Shown: positions 62,293 through 64,000 of the stretch, one piece after another | Numbering within the stretch: the stretch's first letter is position 1 | Layout of the letters: each line of letters starts with the position of its first letter | Source of the DNA: Paraflavisolibacter caeni | GTDB lineage: Bacteria > Bacteroidota > Bacteroidia > Chitinophagales > Chitinophagaceae | Direction of reading: 5' to 3' | Length of the DNA: 64,000 bases | Assembly (NCBI RefSeq): GCF_025628885.1 | Contig: NZ_JAOTIF010000018.1 | Span: 84,903-148,902 of the forward strand | Notes under the pieces: model-generated | Told to the model about the DNA's origin: nothing | Database searches by the model: none | Seen by the model: the letters and a program-made list of their open reading frames with translations, nothing else | Position numbers and translations under genes: made by a program

Positions 62293-63657
62293 TTATTCCT
62301 TCAGTTGCGGGCTTTCGAATCCTAGTTTTTTTAAACCGCTTTGTACTTCAGGGCAACTCATAAAGAGGTTCCATAATAATCCGGTACGGTAGTTTTCCAT
62401 CATTACAACTATGGGTCCCTGGTCGATAGCAAGGTACCACTTCGGAAACCAGTTGTCGGTTTCGCTGAAGGCATCATAAAACCCATAAATGCCGTAGACA
62501 GAATTGCCTAAATTTTCATACCAATGTTTCATAGCCTGCATGGAGTATTCTGGTGTATAGGGCATGGAAGATAAAGCTGCGGTGGGGGCAATCACTCCCA
62601 GGTCATTTTTCTCATCAGGAGCATGCCCTGCATAACCTTTAACTGAATAACTGGAAGTCAGTCCCCAACTACCGGGGCCATAACCTTTAAACCCCTTGGA
62701 ATTCTCCACACACCAGGCCCGGTTGATGAGTGCCTGATTTTTATTGTGCTCCCAATAATCTGCATAGCGGTCTTTAAGGCCACGGGGATCGAGGCCCAGG
62801 TAGGAGTAATGGGCCCAAAAGAGAGGGCCGCCATTGGGAGGGTCGCCCTGGTGGTGCAGTTTCAAGGTGAAGCCATACCGAACTATGGAGTCCTTGATCT
62901 TTCCATTCTGTGCCCAGCCTTCGTGGTATACCTCAGGAGGCACTCCATGTGTAGGTGAAGATGCGGCCAACACATACATAATGAGGCATTCGTTGTAACC
63001 CTTTACAGGGAAGTTCATTTCCCATGCATAGTTTGGCGACCAGTGCCAATACAGTACATTTTGTCCATTGCGATACCAGTTCCAGTCTACTTCCTTCCAG
63101 AGCTGGTCAATTTTTGCAGCCAGCGCTCTTTCCTGGGCATTGCCATCCTTTAGATATTGACGCACAGATAACAGGCCCTGGATCATAAAAGCAGATTCCA
63201 CCAGGTCGCCTCCATCGTCTTTAGTACCGAAGGGCTTTACCTTGCCGGTCTCACCATATAACCAGTGCGGCCAAGCGCCGTGAAAGCGATCAGCTTTCTG
63301 GAGGAAGCTAACGATCTTCTCTAACCTATCTACACCCTGTTGACGGGTGATATACCCTCTTTCAATGCCTACCAATATAGCCATTACACCAAACCCACCG
63401 CCTCCGATGGTGACTACATTCTTGTCGTTCTGGGGATAAATATTGTCTACATGGAAACGCTCGCGGGCAAGTCCGCTGGTGGGTTCTGCCCCATCCCAGA
63501 AATATTGAAAAGTAGTGTGCTGCACGTCATTGTAAATGGCATCATACTCTTTGGGGATGCCAGGTTGTGTGGCTGCTTTTTTAGAAACTGAGCAGGCATT
63601 GAACACTGCTACGATGGTCAGATAAAAGACAAACGTCTTAAGCTTTCTCATGAGCAT
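62293..63657 (-). CDS. GH144-type endo-beta-1,2-glucanase, lipoprotein
   Basis: 454 residues with a lipoprotein signal (lipobox FNAC, lipidated Cys at about 22). This is the only CAZyme here with such a signal, so it is probably anchored to the outer membrane. The protein is an (alpha/alpha)6 toroid of the glucoamylase/DUF1347 group: YDVQHTTFQYFWDGAEP-like opening (VQHTTFQYFWDGA), GGGGFGVMAILVGIERGY, DDGGDLVESAFMIQGLL and WHWSPNYAWEMN. GH144 contains the endo-beta-1,2-glucanase of Chitinophaga pinensis. Family membership is well supported; beta-1,2-glucan as substrate is inferred. It may be the downstream end of a locus that continues past the window. Confidence 0.85.
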   Translation of the reverse strand: MLMRKLKTFVFYLTIVAVFNACSVSKKAATQPGIPKEYDAIYNDVQHTTFQYFWDGAEPTSGLARERFHVDNIYPQNDKNVVTIGGGGFGVMAILVGIERGYITRQQGVDRLEKIVSFLQKADRFHGAWPHWLYGETGKVKPFGTKDDGGDLVESAFMIQGLLSVRQYLKDGNAQERALAAKIDQLWKEVDWNWYRNGQNVLYWHWSPNYAWEMNFPVKGYNECLIMYVLAASSPTHGVPPEVYHEGWAQNGKIKDSIVRYGFTLKLHHQGDPPNGGPLFWAHYSYLGLDPRGLKDRYADYWEHNKNQALINRAWCVENSKGFKGYGPGSWGLTSSYSVKGYAGHAPDEKNDLGVIAPTAALSSMPYTPEYSMQAMKHWYENLGNSVYGIYGFYDAFSETDNWFPKWYLAIDQGPIVVMMENYRTGLLWNLFMSCPEVQSGLKKLGFESPQLKE

Positions 63658-64000
63658 AATCGTTTAATGAAGATTCAACTTAATATAAGATGCTTTTTTT
63701 GGCCAGGATGCTGCAAGTAAGAAGATAGATGGTAGATGAGGGATGAGTTTGGAGTTTGGAGTTTGAAGTTAATGGGCTGTTGGAGCGCAGTTGATACGGA
63801 GTAGACAGGGAGTTACTAGGGAGTTCCTATGGAGTTACACTGCAGTAAGGTCTCCTATGTTTGTTTTTTGAAGCAGTATTTTTTGAGAGGAGTCGAGAAG
63901 GTCTGGGTAGTTTTGAGTCCATCAGTGAAAAAGGGTGAGCGTACAATTTAGGTCTAAGTAACCCCTGAGGGTATACTGTTATAGAGATTTTACCTCCCCT
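63658..64000. other. intergenic region upstream of the GH144 gene
   Basis: 342 bases to the window edge without an open frame worth calling. It contains low-complexity GAGTTTG repeats (about 63746-63770), an 11-bp repeat array (listed separately) and nothing else recognised. The continuation of the locus is beyond the window. Confidence 0.55.
63780..63845. repeat. six 11-bp units, consensus TTnnnnnGGAG
   Basis: Units start at 63780, 63791, 63802, 63813, 63824 and 63835; most end GGAG (last is GCAG) and begin with T. Read with a shifted frame the units are GGAGTAGACAG, GGAGTTACTAG, GGAGTTCCTAT and GGAGTTACACT, and the first is close to GGAGTAGGCAT in the array at 28321. The units stand side by side without spacers. 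Confidence 0.7.

Overview
The window reads as chromosome of a member of the Bacteroidota, most likely family Chitinophagaceae (Chitinophaga/Niastella-like). The evidence is indirect: Bacteroidota-type families (CarboxypepD_reg plus OMP beta-barrel receptor, 6-bladed beta-propeller, DUF4450, DUF6496, GH144), weak Shine-Dalgarno sequences, TAnnTTTG-like -7 elements and moderate G+C. No rRNA, tRNA, CRISPR array, insertion sequence or phage gene was recognised.

Layout. About 1-9.95 kb holds miscellaneous genes: small membrane and lipoproteins, a short MutS-like ATPase, a minus-strand stress-type cluster (YflT/DUF2382 proteins), a translationally coupled beta-propeller / outer-membrane barrel pair, and an SRPBCC protein. 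From 10.1 to 33.3 kb the minus strand is mostly carbohydrate-active: a GH2, a GH65-like toroid enzyme, a rhamnogalacturonan unit (GH28, two PL11 lyases, CE12, with an endonuclease V gene between the lyases), and a GH43 plus DUF4450 pair. A plus-strand trehalose synthase with a C-terminal maltokinase-like domain interrupts it. From 33.5 to 38.9 kb lies a plus-strand block: DUF6496 protein, pyruvate dehydrogenase E1 and E2, and a tandem pair of 68-residue proteins. A MORN/TPR protein follows on the minus strand.

From 57.6 down to 40.5 kb runs one tightly packed minus-strand series of ten genes, ending at a strong terminator: GH105, GH51, CE12, GH39, GH28, polysaccharide deacetylase, PL22, GH106, GH43, GH2. 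With the 21-28 kb unit it gives a nearly complete set for rhamnogalacturonan I: deacetylation (CE12), backbone cleavage (PL11, GH28), removal of arabinan and galactan side chains (GH51, GH43, GH2), unsaturated galacturonyl removal (GH105), rhamnose release (GH106) and oligogalacturonate lysis (PL22). At the right edge GH144, GH43 with F5/8C domain, and GH3 suggest a second, beta-glucan-directed unit.

Most unusual points: the pectin enzymes come without SusC/SusD, sensor or transporter genes in the window; two intergenic regions, each upstream of a CAZyme unit, carry degenerate arrays in a strict 11-bp phase (28207-28500 and 63780-63845); the maltokinase domain of the trehalose synthase has lost its catalytic Asp; a 45-bp palindromic GC-rich element sits in frame inside a GH2 gene; and several gene junctions carry related AATGA(A)TGATGAGT / GTGAATGG hairpins.
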